DNA of 64,000 nucleotides from Thiotrichaceae bacterium (lineage in GTDB: Bacteria; Pseudomonadota; Gammaproteobacteria; Beggiatoales; Beggiatoaceae), in the NCBI GenBank assembly GCA_026991885.1, contig JALXAQ010000100.1, positions 1 through 64,000 of the forward strand, read 5' to 3'. Positions 18,973 through 26,485 of the stretch are shown here, piece by piece. The notes under the pieces were generated by a model, which ran no database searches, had not been told where the DNA came from, and worked only from the letters and a program-made list of their open reading frames with translations. Position 1 is the stretch's first letter, and each line of letters begins with the position of its first letter. The position numbers were made by a program, and so were the translations under genes.

Positions 18973-20223
18973 CTATGATGTACTGAGTTTACTCGACAAA
19001 TGTGCAACACGCACGGGCGCAGGCGGATGCGACTCATAAAACGCTGAATACAAAGGATCTTGAGTCAAAGAACTCGCATTTTCCTTATAAAGTTTGACCA
19101 AGGCTTGTATCAGCGTCAAAGGGCTCGCTTGCACAGCCGCAAAATCATCAGCTTCAAACTCATGTTTGCGGGAAAACCACGCACTAATCGGCTGCACAAA
19201 AAAAGTGAATACTGGCAAAACTAATACAAATAACAGCAACGCGATATAAGTAGATGGCGTGTTAACCCCTAAACCATTGTAAAACCAATCTTGTTGCATC
19301 AGCCAACCTAACAAGGCGAGCCCACCTAAAGTCATCGTCGCCAACAAAACGATACGTTTTTGGATATGTTTATGTTTAAAGTGACCGATTTCATGCGCCA
19401 ATACCGCAATCACTTCATCAGTATTAAGCTTATCCAATAAAGTATCAAAAAACACAATTCGCTTATTACTGCCAAGACCTGTAAAATAAGCATTACCATG
19501 TCCGCTGCGTTTAGAGCCATCCATAACAAAAATGCCTTTGCTGGCAAAACCATTGCGGTGCAATAAATCTTCAATAGCTTGTTTTAACTCACCCTCTTCT
19601 ATGGGCTTAAATTTATTAAACAAGGGAGCAATAAAAACGGGAAAAGCCCACATCATTAATAAACTAAAACCCATCCAGACAGCCCACACATAAAGCCACC
19701 ATAAGTCTCCGGCAAATGCCATCAACCATAACACAAGGGCAATAAAGGGGATGCCAATAATTAAGCTGAGTAGCAATGACTTGAACATATCGGTGATAAA
19801 CAAGCTCGGCGTAGTGCGATTAAAACCAAATTGTGCCTCAATGCGAAAAGTGCTATAAATACTACTGGGTAAATCTATCAATGCAGATAATAACCCAAAA
19901 CTGATCAGCACAGCAACACCCGTCCATAATTCTGACCATTCTAGGGTGCGCCAAGCTTGATCAAGCATATTAAGAAAACCACCGAGAGTCCATAATAATA
20001 ATATGACGGCCTCAAAAATAAGCATTTTTTGCCCAAAGCTAGTTTTTGTTAAAGTGTAAGCAGCAGATTTTTGATGCTCATCTAGCGAAATGGATTCAGC
20101 AAAAGCACTCGGGACAACATGTTGATGTTTACGTATAAATGCCTTTTGGCGCACGGACAACCAGATTTGTAGCCCCGTTCCTAAGACTAAAAAAAATAAA
20201 AAAAATAGGGTTAATTCATTCAT
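18973..20223 (-). CDS. M48 family (STE24-like) membrane metalloprotease
   Basis: About 416 residues with several membrane segments. The zinc site is VIAVLAHEIGHFKHKH (HExxH) and the third ligand is in RKHEFEADDFA. YFTGLGSNKRIVFFDTLLDKL precedes the active site, as in CAAX-protease-type M48B enzymes. Likely role: inner-membrane protein quality control. Start set at ATG 20223 (MNELTLFFLFFLVLG), which begins with the first membrane helix; the ATG at 20265 would overlap the divergent orn gene. Only 33 bases separate it from orn. Confidence 0.88.
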   Translation of the reverse strand: MNELTLFFLFFLVLGTGLQIWLSVRQKAFIRKHQHVVPSAFAESISLDEHQKSAAYTLTKTSFGQKMLIFEAVILLLWTLGGFLNMLDQAWRTLEWSELWTGVAVLISFGLLSALIDLPSSIYSTFRIEAQFGFNRTTPSLFITDMFKSLLLSLIIGIPFIALVLWLMAFAGDLWWLYVWAVWMGFSLLMMWAFPVFIAPLFNKFKPIEEGELKQAIEDLLHRNGFASKGIFVMDGSKRSGHGNAYFTGLGSNKRIVFFDTLLDKLNTDEVIAVLAHEIGHFKHKHIQKRIVLLATMTLGGLALLGWLMQQDWFYNGLGVNTPSTYIALLLFVLVLPVFTFFVQPISAWFSRKHEFEADDFAAVQASPLTLIQALVKLYKENASSLTQDPLYSAFYESHPPAPVRVAHLSSKLSTS

Positions 20224-20256
20224 AACAAACGTATTCTCATTTAAAGGACAATATTT

Positions 20257-20802
20257 ATGCCACAAAATTCAAGCCATTTAATTTGGATCGATCTAGAAAT
20301 GACAGGGCTCGAGCCTGCTCATGACACAATCATAGAAATTGCGACACTTGTGACAGATGTCAAGCTCAAACTTGTCGAAGAAGGACCCGTTTTGCCAATC
20401 CATCAAAGCGAAGAAGTATTAGCAAAGATGGATGAATGGAATACCAATCAACATGGAAAATCGGGCTTAATTGAACGAGTGCGGCAAAGTCAAATCACGC
20501 TTGCAAGTGCTGAACGTCTCACCTTAGCCTTTATTCAGCAACATCTCCCCCCCGAAACATCGCCTATGTGTGGCAACTCGATTTGCCAAGATCGGCGATT
20601 TTTGTACAAATATATGCCAAAACTAGAAAAATATTTCCACTATCGTCATATAGATGTCAGTACCCTAAAAGAACTAGCAAAGCGTTGGCGCCCTGATTTG
20701 CCAGAGTTTGAAAAAAAATCCAAACACCTAGCGATGAGTGATATTTATGATTCTATTGATGAACTGAAATACTATCATCAACATTTTTTGCGGCTGACTT
20801 AA
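20257..20802 (+). CDS. orn: Oligoribonuclease
   Basis: 3'-5' exonuclease that removes very short RNAs and pGpG, the end product of cyclic-di-GMP breakdown. 181 residues, usual size. DEDDh residues appear in [12 protein letters not shown] (Asp, Glu), [12 protein letters not shown] (Asp) and [11 protein letters not shown] (His and Asp); HLAMSD replaces the more common HRALDD. Divergent from the M48 protease gene. A perfect 33-base palindrome downstream may end transcription. Confidence 0.95.
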   Translation: MPQNSSHLIWIDLEMTGLEPAHDTIIEIATLVTDVKLKLVEEGPVLPIHQSEEVLAKMDEWNTNQHGKSGLIERVRQSQITLASAERLTLAFIQQHLPPETSPMCGNSICQDRRFLYKYMPKLEKYFHYRHIDVSTLKELAKRWRPDLPEFEKKSKHLAMSDIYDSIDELKYYHQHFLRLT

Positions 20803-21077
20803 AACGAGGAAAAGAGTTGAAATAGGAGGAAAAAAATGTTATATATACTTGCTTGTCCAGAAAAGTTTTATCCAGCATCTAAACCTCAGAGGTTTTTAAA
20901 ACCTCTGAGGTTTGGGCCAAAACTTATCTGGATGACTATATTATCCCTCCTCATTTTAAGCCATTATCTGAGCCAATGAGCTTTGAATTAACAGGCGCAC
21001 AACAAAAGTAAAAGCCCTAACAAAGCCATGCACCCGTCCGTAACGTTTACCTTTTCACATAATGAAGTTTTCAAAAT
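20803..21077. other. Gap with a perfect palindrome
   Basis: AAACCTCAGAGGTTTT and its inverted copy around a single T (20881-20913) form a 16-bp stem. It may serve as the orn terminator. No gene seen; the last part contains a possible 13-codon frame just ahead of 21078. Confidence 0.5.
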
Positions 21078-21542
21078 ATGATGATAGAAGAGCAAAACCC
21101 TGAATCAAAAAAGCAAACCTACGTACAACGTGTCAATCAACTATATGCCAAAATGAGAAATTGGTTACAAGACGAGCCGCTGATTTTAGAAAATGCCAAC
21201 ATGGATGTGATAGAAGCATTGGGGCATTATAAAGCTTCTAGGTTATCCATTAAAACCGAAAAGGGAGAAACAATAGCCGACTTATTTTCCAAAGGCACTT
21301 CGGTGCTACTTGGAGAAGGTTTAATTGAGATGGAAGGTACAGTGGGTACCGAATCTATTATTTATATGCTAAAGGGTGGCTTAATCATTACAGATAGATA
21401 TGGTAAAGATCGTCCAATGTATAAGGGTATAAATCAAAATGGTTGGTACTGGATAGAAGACAGTTATAGAAATAAAGCGCATTTGATGAACAAGGCTCTT
21501 TTCTTTGATTTGCTCACTTTGGTAAGCGATTATGAGTTTTAG
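21078..21542 (+). CDS. Hypothetical protein, partner of HEPN protein
   Basis: 154 residues, not recognised. No signal peptide or membrane segment. The first ~40 residues are helical and polar; the middle (residues ~55-110) reads like a small beta-rich domain (ADLFSKGTSVLLGEGLIEME...). The stop codon lies inside the start of the next gene (11-base overlap), so the two are made together. By position it could be the antitoxin or regulatory subunit of a HEPN ribonuclease, but nothing in the sequence proves this. Start chosen at the first of two adjacent ATGs. Confidence 0.6.
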   Translation: MMIEEQNPESKKQTYVQRVNQLYAKMRNWLQDEPLILENANMDVIEALGHYKASRLSIKTEKGETIADLFSKGTSVLLGEGLIEMEGTVGTESIIYMLKGGLIITDRYGKDRPMYKGINQNGWYWIEDSYRNKAHLMNKALFFDLLTLVSDYEF

Positions 21543-22128
21543 TCCATTATTCAATCCTTTGCCACCCTTATGGGTTTCTTTTCAAATGTCAGAAAATGCC
21601 TTTAAAGTTGCCAAAAGAGCTATTCGGCAACCCAACGCTCAAAATACTGATTGTCAACTGGAGTTACTAAAGTATCAACGTCATTTACTGAACCACACCA
21701 AATTTCCAATACCGGGTAATGCTGAACAACTAATTCAACAAAGTGAAAAAGACAGTAAAGATTTATTTATCTTGGGTTTATGGGCAACCTTTGAACGATT
21801 TGTCAGAGACTATTTGCAACAAAAAGGTACAGCACTTCAACAATCTATGCAACCACCTACACTTGCCGATTCTTTTTATCAACATCTTTATAAGGAAGTC
21901 GAATATTGGAAACCGGCGGACATCTTAGATTTTTTAAAAGACAGTTTATTTACCACCGTTGGCGGTAAAAACCTCATTGGTGTGGCCAAACAAATTTTAG
22001 AATATCGAGATTGGGTAGCACATGGTAAAAATCCTCATAAATTACCATCAGCGATCTATCTCAAACCTAAAATAGTCTATGAAACGCTGGACGAAATTAT
22101 TAATACTTTGTTAAAGCATTATCCATAA
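21532..22128 (+). CDS. HEPN-domain protein, putative RNase toxin
   Basis: 198 residues, largely alpha-helical. YRDWVAHGKNP contains the R-x4-H catalytic signature of HEPN ribonucleases, close to the C-terminus as usual. LFILGLWATFERFVRDYL forms the packing helix seen in HEPN proteins of defence and toxin-antitoxin systems. Its start overlaps the preceding gene by 11 bases. Known two-gene HEPN systems pair with MNT nucleotidyltransferases; the partner here has no such motif. Assignment to HEPN is from the motif and helical context only. Confidence 0.6.
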   Translation: MSFSPLFNPLPPLWVSFQMSENAFKVAKRAIRQPNAQNTDCQLELLKYQRHLLNHTKFPIPGNAEQLIQQSEKDSKDLFILGLWATFERFVRDYLQQKGTALQQSMQPPTLADSFYQHLYKEVEYWKPADILDFLKDSLFTTVGGKNLIGVAKQILEYRDWVAHGKNPHKLPSAIYLKPKIVYETLDEIINTLLKHYP

Positions 22129-22229
22129 AACGAGCGTAGGGGCAATGCCATTAAATACAAATAATTTATTTTCTGAAAAAATAAGCCCGATTTCTTAAAG
22201 AAATAGGATTTTTAGATTGTAAGCTAACT

Positions 22230-23711
22230 ATGAATAAAAAAACTCTCCCCCTATATCGCGCCAATCAAGTACGCGAACTTGATCGGATTGCCATTCAAGA
22301 AATGGGCATACCGGGCACCTGCTTAATGGAACGCGCTGGCAGTGCCGCCTTTACTATATTAAAAAAACACTGGCCTCAAGCACACCGCATCACCGTCTTA
22401 TGTGGTACCGGCAACAATGGCGGCGATGGTTACGTCTTAGCACGGCTCGCATATATAGCCGGATACCAAGTCACCGTCTTACAAATCGGAGACATCACCA
22501 AAATAAAAGGTGACGCACGTCTCGCATTTGAAGCCATGGAAAAAGTTGGACTATCGGCGCAAGCATTTACAAAACTCAATCCCGTTGACGTACTCGTCGA
22601 TGCCCTCTTTGGTACCGGACTTGATCGTGAAGTCTTAGGAAAATGGCGAGAAGTGATTGAAACCCTTAACCGTCGCACATGTCCACTGCTCGCCTTAGAC
22701 ATACCATCAGGACTACAGGCCAATACCGGGACAATACTCGGCGTCGCAGTACGCGCCCAAGTCACAATCACCTTTATCGGCAGAAAACAAGGCTTATTGA
22801 CAGGCGCCGGACCAGAATATTGCGGCAAAATATATTTTGACGACTTACAAGTACCCTCAAGCATTTACAAACAAATCAACACAAAAGTGAGCCAACTGGA
22901 TTACGAGCAGCTAAAAACGGCATTACCCAAACGCTCACGGATTGCCCATAAAGGCCAATTTGGACATGTGCTCGTGATAGGAGGAGACAGTGGCATGACA
23001 GGCGCGGTGCGTCTAGCGGCAGAAGGCGCGGCACGAGTAGGCGCCGGCTTAATCAGTGTCGCCACTCGCACCAGCCATGCCGCACTCATCAACCTCACGC
23101 GCCCAGAAATTATGAGTCATGGCGTAGAAACGGTCGAACAACTAGAAGCCTTATTAAATAAAATTGACGTGATTGCGATAGGACCCGGATTGGGTCAAAC
23201 TCACTGGGGGCAAAGCCTGTTATCCGCCCTCCAAAACGTACAAAAGCCGATTGTGGTCGATGCAGATGCCCTAAATTTATTAGCCCAAACCCCCATTCGT
23301 TTTCACAACAGCATATTAACGCCGCATCCCGCCGAAGCCGCTCGCTTATTAGGCTCATCAACCGCCGACATCCAAGCGGATCGATTTGCAGCCGCACAAG
23401 CCTTGCAAGAACGCTTTTCCGGCATATGTGTACTCAAAGGAGCAGGAACGCTAATCGCCGCACCCAATGGACAAATAAATATTTGCACACTTGGCAATCC
23501 CGGCATGGCATCAGGCGGCATGGGAGACATACTCACAGGCACCATTGCAGGACTACTCGCACAAGGACATTCTAGCAATGAAGCGGCCACGCTCGGCGTA
23601 TGTTTACACGCAAAAGCGGGCGATCATGCCGCACGAGAAGGCGAACGCGGCTTATTGCCTAGCGACTTATTGCCTTGGTTACGTCATTACGCTAATCCTG
23701 AACTTCATTAA
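22230..23711 (+). CDS. nnr: Bifunctional NAD(P)H-hydrate epimerase / dehydratase
   Basis: Repairs hydrated NADH and NADPH. 493 residues with both domains: the N-terminal YjeF epimerase (VLCGTGNNGGDGYVLARL, LDIPSGL) to ~215 and the C-terminal ADP-dependent dehydratase (VIGGDSGMTGAVRLAAEGA, GNPGMASGGMGDILTG, with the catalytic Asp in GMGD). Seven bases separate it from tsaE, the standard gammaproteobacterial nnr-tsaE arrangement; amiB, commonly next, is absent and repeats take its place. Confidence 0.96.
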   Translation: MNKKTLPLYRANQVRELDRIAIQEMGIPGTCLMERAGSAAFTILKKHWPQAHRITVLCGTGNNGGDGYVLARLAYIAGYQVTVLQIGDITKIKGDARLAFEAMEKVGLSAQAFTKLNPVDVLVDALFGTGLDREVLGKWREVIETLNRRTCPLLALDIPSGLQANTGTILGVAVRAQVTITFIGRKQGLLTGAGPEYCGKIYFDDLQVPSSIYKQINTKVSQLDYEQLKTALPKRSRIAHKGQFGHVLVIGGDSGMTGAVRLAAEGAARVGAGLISVATRTSHAALINLTRPEIMSHGVETVEQLEALLNKIDVIAIGPGLGQTHWGQSLLSALQNVQKPIVVDADALNLLAQTPIRFHNSILTPHPAEAARLLGSSTADIQADRFAAAQALQERFSGICVLKGAGTLIAAPNGQINICTLGNPGMASGGMGDILTGTIAGLLAQGHSSNEAATLGVCLHAKAGDHAAREGERGLLPSDLLPWLRHYANPELH

Positions 23712-23717
23712 AAAAAA

Positions 23718-24281
23718 ATGGCACAACTTATCCCCACAGCCGCCGCGATGGAAGAATTCGGCGCCCAATTAGCACAAGCCTGTGATAGTCGCACAATTTT
23801 CCACTTATACGGCGACTTAGGCGTCGGCAAAACCACATTAGTACGCGGATTTTTACGCGCCTTGGGACACAAAGGCATCGTAAAAAGCCCCACCTATACA
23901 TTGGTTGAACCTTACCAAATCAACGGACAAATGATTTACCATTTTGACTACTATCGTTTAGGCGATCCTGAAGAATTAGAATATCTAGGCATACGTGACT
24001 ACTTAGAAGAGAATAGCATTTGCCTGATTGAATGGCCTGAAAAAGGAGAACCCTTAACCCCCGCCGCAGATGTGCAAATTAACATTACCCACCATGCTTC
24101 AGCTAGACTAATAGAAATGCAGGGATATAGTGCGATTGGACAAGCAACCATAAAAGGAGTCCAAGATTTATCTTGGACATTTTGCTCCGCAAAACTGCCA
24201 TATCGTGTCGGGCAACCACAAGGGATTGCCTTCCTCGGCAAAAGTTTTCGCGGCGCGAAAACTTTTGCCGAGGAAACATAA
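23718..24281 (+). CDS. tsaE: tRNA t6A modification ATPase TsaE, with repeat-derived tail
   Basis: ATPase needed with TsaB, TsaC and TsaD for threonylcarbamoyladenosine at position 37 of ANN-decoding tRNAs. Walker A GDLGVGKTTLVRGFLRALG near residue 36, then SPTYTLVEPY and HFDYYRLGDPEELEYLGIRDY, all family hallmarks. The core ends near residue 146. The next ~40 codons (24156-24278) are made of repeats: an R3 palindrome, an R2 arm and a 21-bp stem hairpin. The tail (SWTFCSAKLPYRVG...) is therefore probably recent and not conserved. It follows nnr at 6 bases. Confidence 0.93.
   Translation: MAQLIPTAAAMEEFGAQLAQACDSRTIFHLYGDLGVGKTTLVRGFLRALGHKGIVKSPTYTLVEPYQINGQMIYHFDYYRLGDPEELEYLGIRDYLEENSICLIEWPEKGEPLTPAADVQINITHHASARLIEMQGYSAIGQATIKGVQDLSWTFCSAKLPYRVGQPQGIAFLGKSFRGAKTFAEET
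24231..24275. repeat. 21-bp stem palindrome inside the tsaE tail
   Basis: TTCCTCGGCAAAAGTTTTCG plus C, loop GGC, and the exact inverted copy. It sits at the very 3' end of the tsaE frame. Confidence 0.85.
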
Positions 24282-24648
24282 AATAACGGTTCTTCTCGTT
24301 CCCACGCTCTGCGTGGGAAACGAAGTAACGGAGCGAAGCGGAGATCATGCCTGCCTCGACGCTCTGCGTCGATCTTCGCGCCACGTCAAACAGGGAAAAC
24401 GACATTTTTTCGTTGGGCATTAGATGAGATGGCTCACAAAAAGATTTTGAATGAACAAAATGTCCATCTCTCACATTTGACGACTAATATCCGTAGCAAT
24501 CCATTGTCTGTCATTTTTGATTGTTGCCCTAAATGGGTGGTTTTTGAACCATGCTGTGATGGATTTGGTACACTTTGCCCATGCCACTTGTCTGTCATTT
24601 TTGAACTATGCGGTTTTTTGAGGTGAGGTGATTTTTGGTGGGGCTTGA
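24282..24648. repeat. R1 palindromes and gene-free sequence
   Basis: R1 units (CCCACGCTCTGCGTGGG, GACGCTCTGCGTC) at 24293-24372. The rest (24373-24648) shows a twice-repeated TCTGTCATTTTTGA (24507, 24590) but no gene. Confidence 0.6.
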
Positions 24649-25047
24649 TTAATGACTGCTAAACTTTGCCAATCCAGAATTTAACGCCTCTATTAATTCT
24701 TTGTCACGCCAAGGCTTGTGTAAACAAATGTGAAGATTGGCATGTTTTTTTGCACGCTCAATAGCATCGTCATCGGCTTGCCCAGTCATCATCATTTTCA
24801 CCATTTTGGGATAGCGCTTATGAATCTCAATGAGAAATTCATCGCCTTTTTTCCCTGGCATTAACCAGTCAGAAATAATCAGCCGAATTTCTTCCTCTTC
24901 TAATTCTTCAATCAGTTCCATCGCTTCTTCAGCACTCTCGGCCATTTCGTAGCTATAGGTTTCACCAAAGGCTTCTTTCAAGCTCCACTTCAAACCGTCT
25001 AAAATCGTTCTTTCGTCATCAACACATAAAATGATGGGTTTAGACAT
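24649..25047 (-). CDS. Stand-alone response regulator receiver
   Basis: 132 residues, a single REC domain: ILCVDDERTILDG (acidic pair), LIISDWLMPGKKGDEF (phospho-acceptor Asp), MMTGQ (Thr) and LHKPW (Lys). No output domain, so it works by protein-protein contact or as a phosphate sink, CheY-like. A good ribosome-binding site (GGAGG) precedes the start. Last of three consecutive signalling genes on this strand; the gap to the kinase gene is about 16 bases. Confidence 0.92.
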   Translation of the reverse strand: MSKPIILCVDDERTILDGLKWSLKEAFGETYSYEMAESAEEAMELIEELEEEEIRLIISDWLMPGKKGDEFLIEIHKRYPKMVKMMMTGQADDDAIERAKKHANLHICLHKPWRDKELIEALNSGLAKFSSH

Positions 25048-25063
25048 TGGAAATTTCCTCCGC

Positions 25064-26473
25064 TCAAGTTGAACTCATGGGAAGAAAGATTGTAAATGTG
25101 GTTTGAGCCGGTTGACTTTCGACGCTAATCTGACCCTCATGCTTTTCAATAATCTTTTTAACAATATCTAAGCCCAAGCCGCTCCCTTCACCGGGGGGTT
25201 TGGTGGTGAAAAAAGGCTCAAAGATTCTATCTTTAATCTCCTCAGCAATGCCCTCGCCACTATCGGTTATGCTGACAACCGCTTGATTATCTTGCTGACT
25301 GATCTCAATTGTTAAAGTGCCTTTATACTGCATGGCTTGCAAGGCGTTATGAATCAAATTCATCCAAACCTGATTAATTTCATCAGCATGGCACAGAATA
25401 AGTGGTAATGCGCCATAGTTTTTTATCACATTAATGCCGTGTTTGAGTTGATTGTGATAAATGATTAACACGGTTTCAATGCTGTCTGCGATATCAACTT
25501 TGACTTTTTCCTCAATCTTATTAAAACGGGAAAACCTTTTCAGGGCAAACACGATTTTAGAGGCACGTTGGCTGGCATTCTCAATCGTTTCTATGCTTCT
25601 TTGAAAATCAGACATTTTAGAAGGAATATCTAAAATTTTTTGATGATCAGTATTTTGTAACAATGAGAGTTCAACATTATTATAAATACCCATATCCACC
25701 AAGCGATCCGCAACGAGGTCAGCTTTTTTAATATCGTCCTTTTCTAATTGGCGAATGAGTTCGCGTTTCAATTTTCGTTCTTCTTTAGTAGACAAACTGG
25801 GACCTTTGGCTAATGTTCTTTGCACTAATGCCAAAACGGCCTGTTGTTGTTTTTCAGGCAGGAAACTTAAAAAGTCAGGTAACTGTGCCAGATATTGACT
25901 TTTGAAGTGATTGATAGCCCCCATAGCTGAAGAAATGGCCGCCAGTGGGTTATTGATTTCATGAGCAACTCCGGCAATCAGTTGTCCTAGACTGGCCATT
26001 TTTTCGGATTGAATCAGTTCTTGTTGGGTGGTTTGGAGATGTTGTAATGTTTTCTGTAATTCATCGTTTTGTGCCCCCAATTGTTGTTGTAAATGATGCA
26101 CTTTCAAATGGGTTTCTACCCGCGCAAACACTTCCTCTGGCTGAAAAGGTTTAGCAATATAATCCACGCCCCCCAAAGAAAAGGCTTTAACTTTGTCAAA
26201 CACTTCTGTCAAAGCACTGATGAAAATAATGGGGATATTGCGTGTTCTGTCATCGGCTTTTAACTTTTCACAGACTTGATAGCCGTCCATATCAGGCATT
26301 TTTATGTCCAATAAAATCAAATCCGGCAAAGTTAGCTGAATAGACTTTAATGCCAATTTCCCACTAATGGCTGGACGTATTTTATATCCCTGTTTGGCTA
26401 GCATTTGGCTTAATATCTGTAAATTGGCAAGCGTATCATCTACAAGCAAAATGTTGCCTTTTGATGGGGGCAT
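25064..26473 (-). CDS. REC-histidine kinase (hybrid, receiver first)
   Basis: About 469 residues. An N-terminal receiver (ILLVDDTLANLQIL, LILLDIKMPDMDGY, YIAKPF) to ~125, a coiled coil (~130-160), then a HisKA H-box LIAGVAHEINNPLAAI and an ATPase with NLIHNALQAM, DSGEGI and GEGSGLGLDIVKKI. No membrane segment: soluble, and probably driven by phosphotransfer from the upstream MASE1-type kinase. A long helical insert sits between the H-box helices. Start taken at the second ATG (26473), six bases after AAGGAG; the first ATG at 26479 directly abuts that site. Confidence 0.92.
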   Translation of the reverse strand: MPPSKGNILLVDDTLANLQILSQMLAKQGYKIRPAISGKLALKSIQLTLPDLILLDIKMPDMDGYQVCEKLKADDRTRNIPIIFISALTEVFDKVKAFSLGGVDYIAKPFQPEEVFARVETHLKVHHLQQQLGAQNDELQKTLQHLQTTQQELIQSEKMASLGQLIAGVAHEINNPLAAISSAMGAINHFKSQYLAQLPDFLSFLPEKQQQAVLALVQRTLAKGPSLSTKEERKLKRELIRQLEKDDIKKADLVADRLVDMGIYNNVELSLLQNTDHQKILDIPSKMSDFQRSIETIENASQRASKIVFALKRFSRFNKIEEKVKVDIADSIETVLIIYHNQLKHGINVIKNYGALPLILCHADEINQVWMNLIHNALQAMQYKGTLTIEISQQDNQAVVSITDSGEGIAEEIKDRIFEPFFTTKPPGEGSGLGLDIVKKIIEKHEGQISVESQPAQTTFTIFLPMSST

Positions 26474-26485
26474 TTTCATCTCCTT

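Noticed and set aside
24429-24626. Small frame of 65 residues
   Set aside because: No similarity recognised, no ribosome-binding site, and it includes a repeated TCTGTCATTTTTGA motif; probably non-coding.
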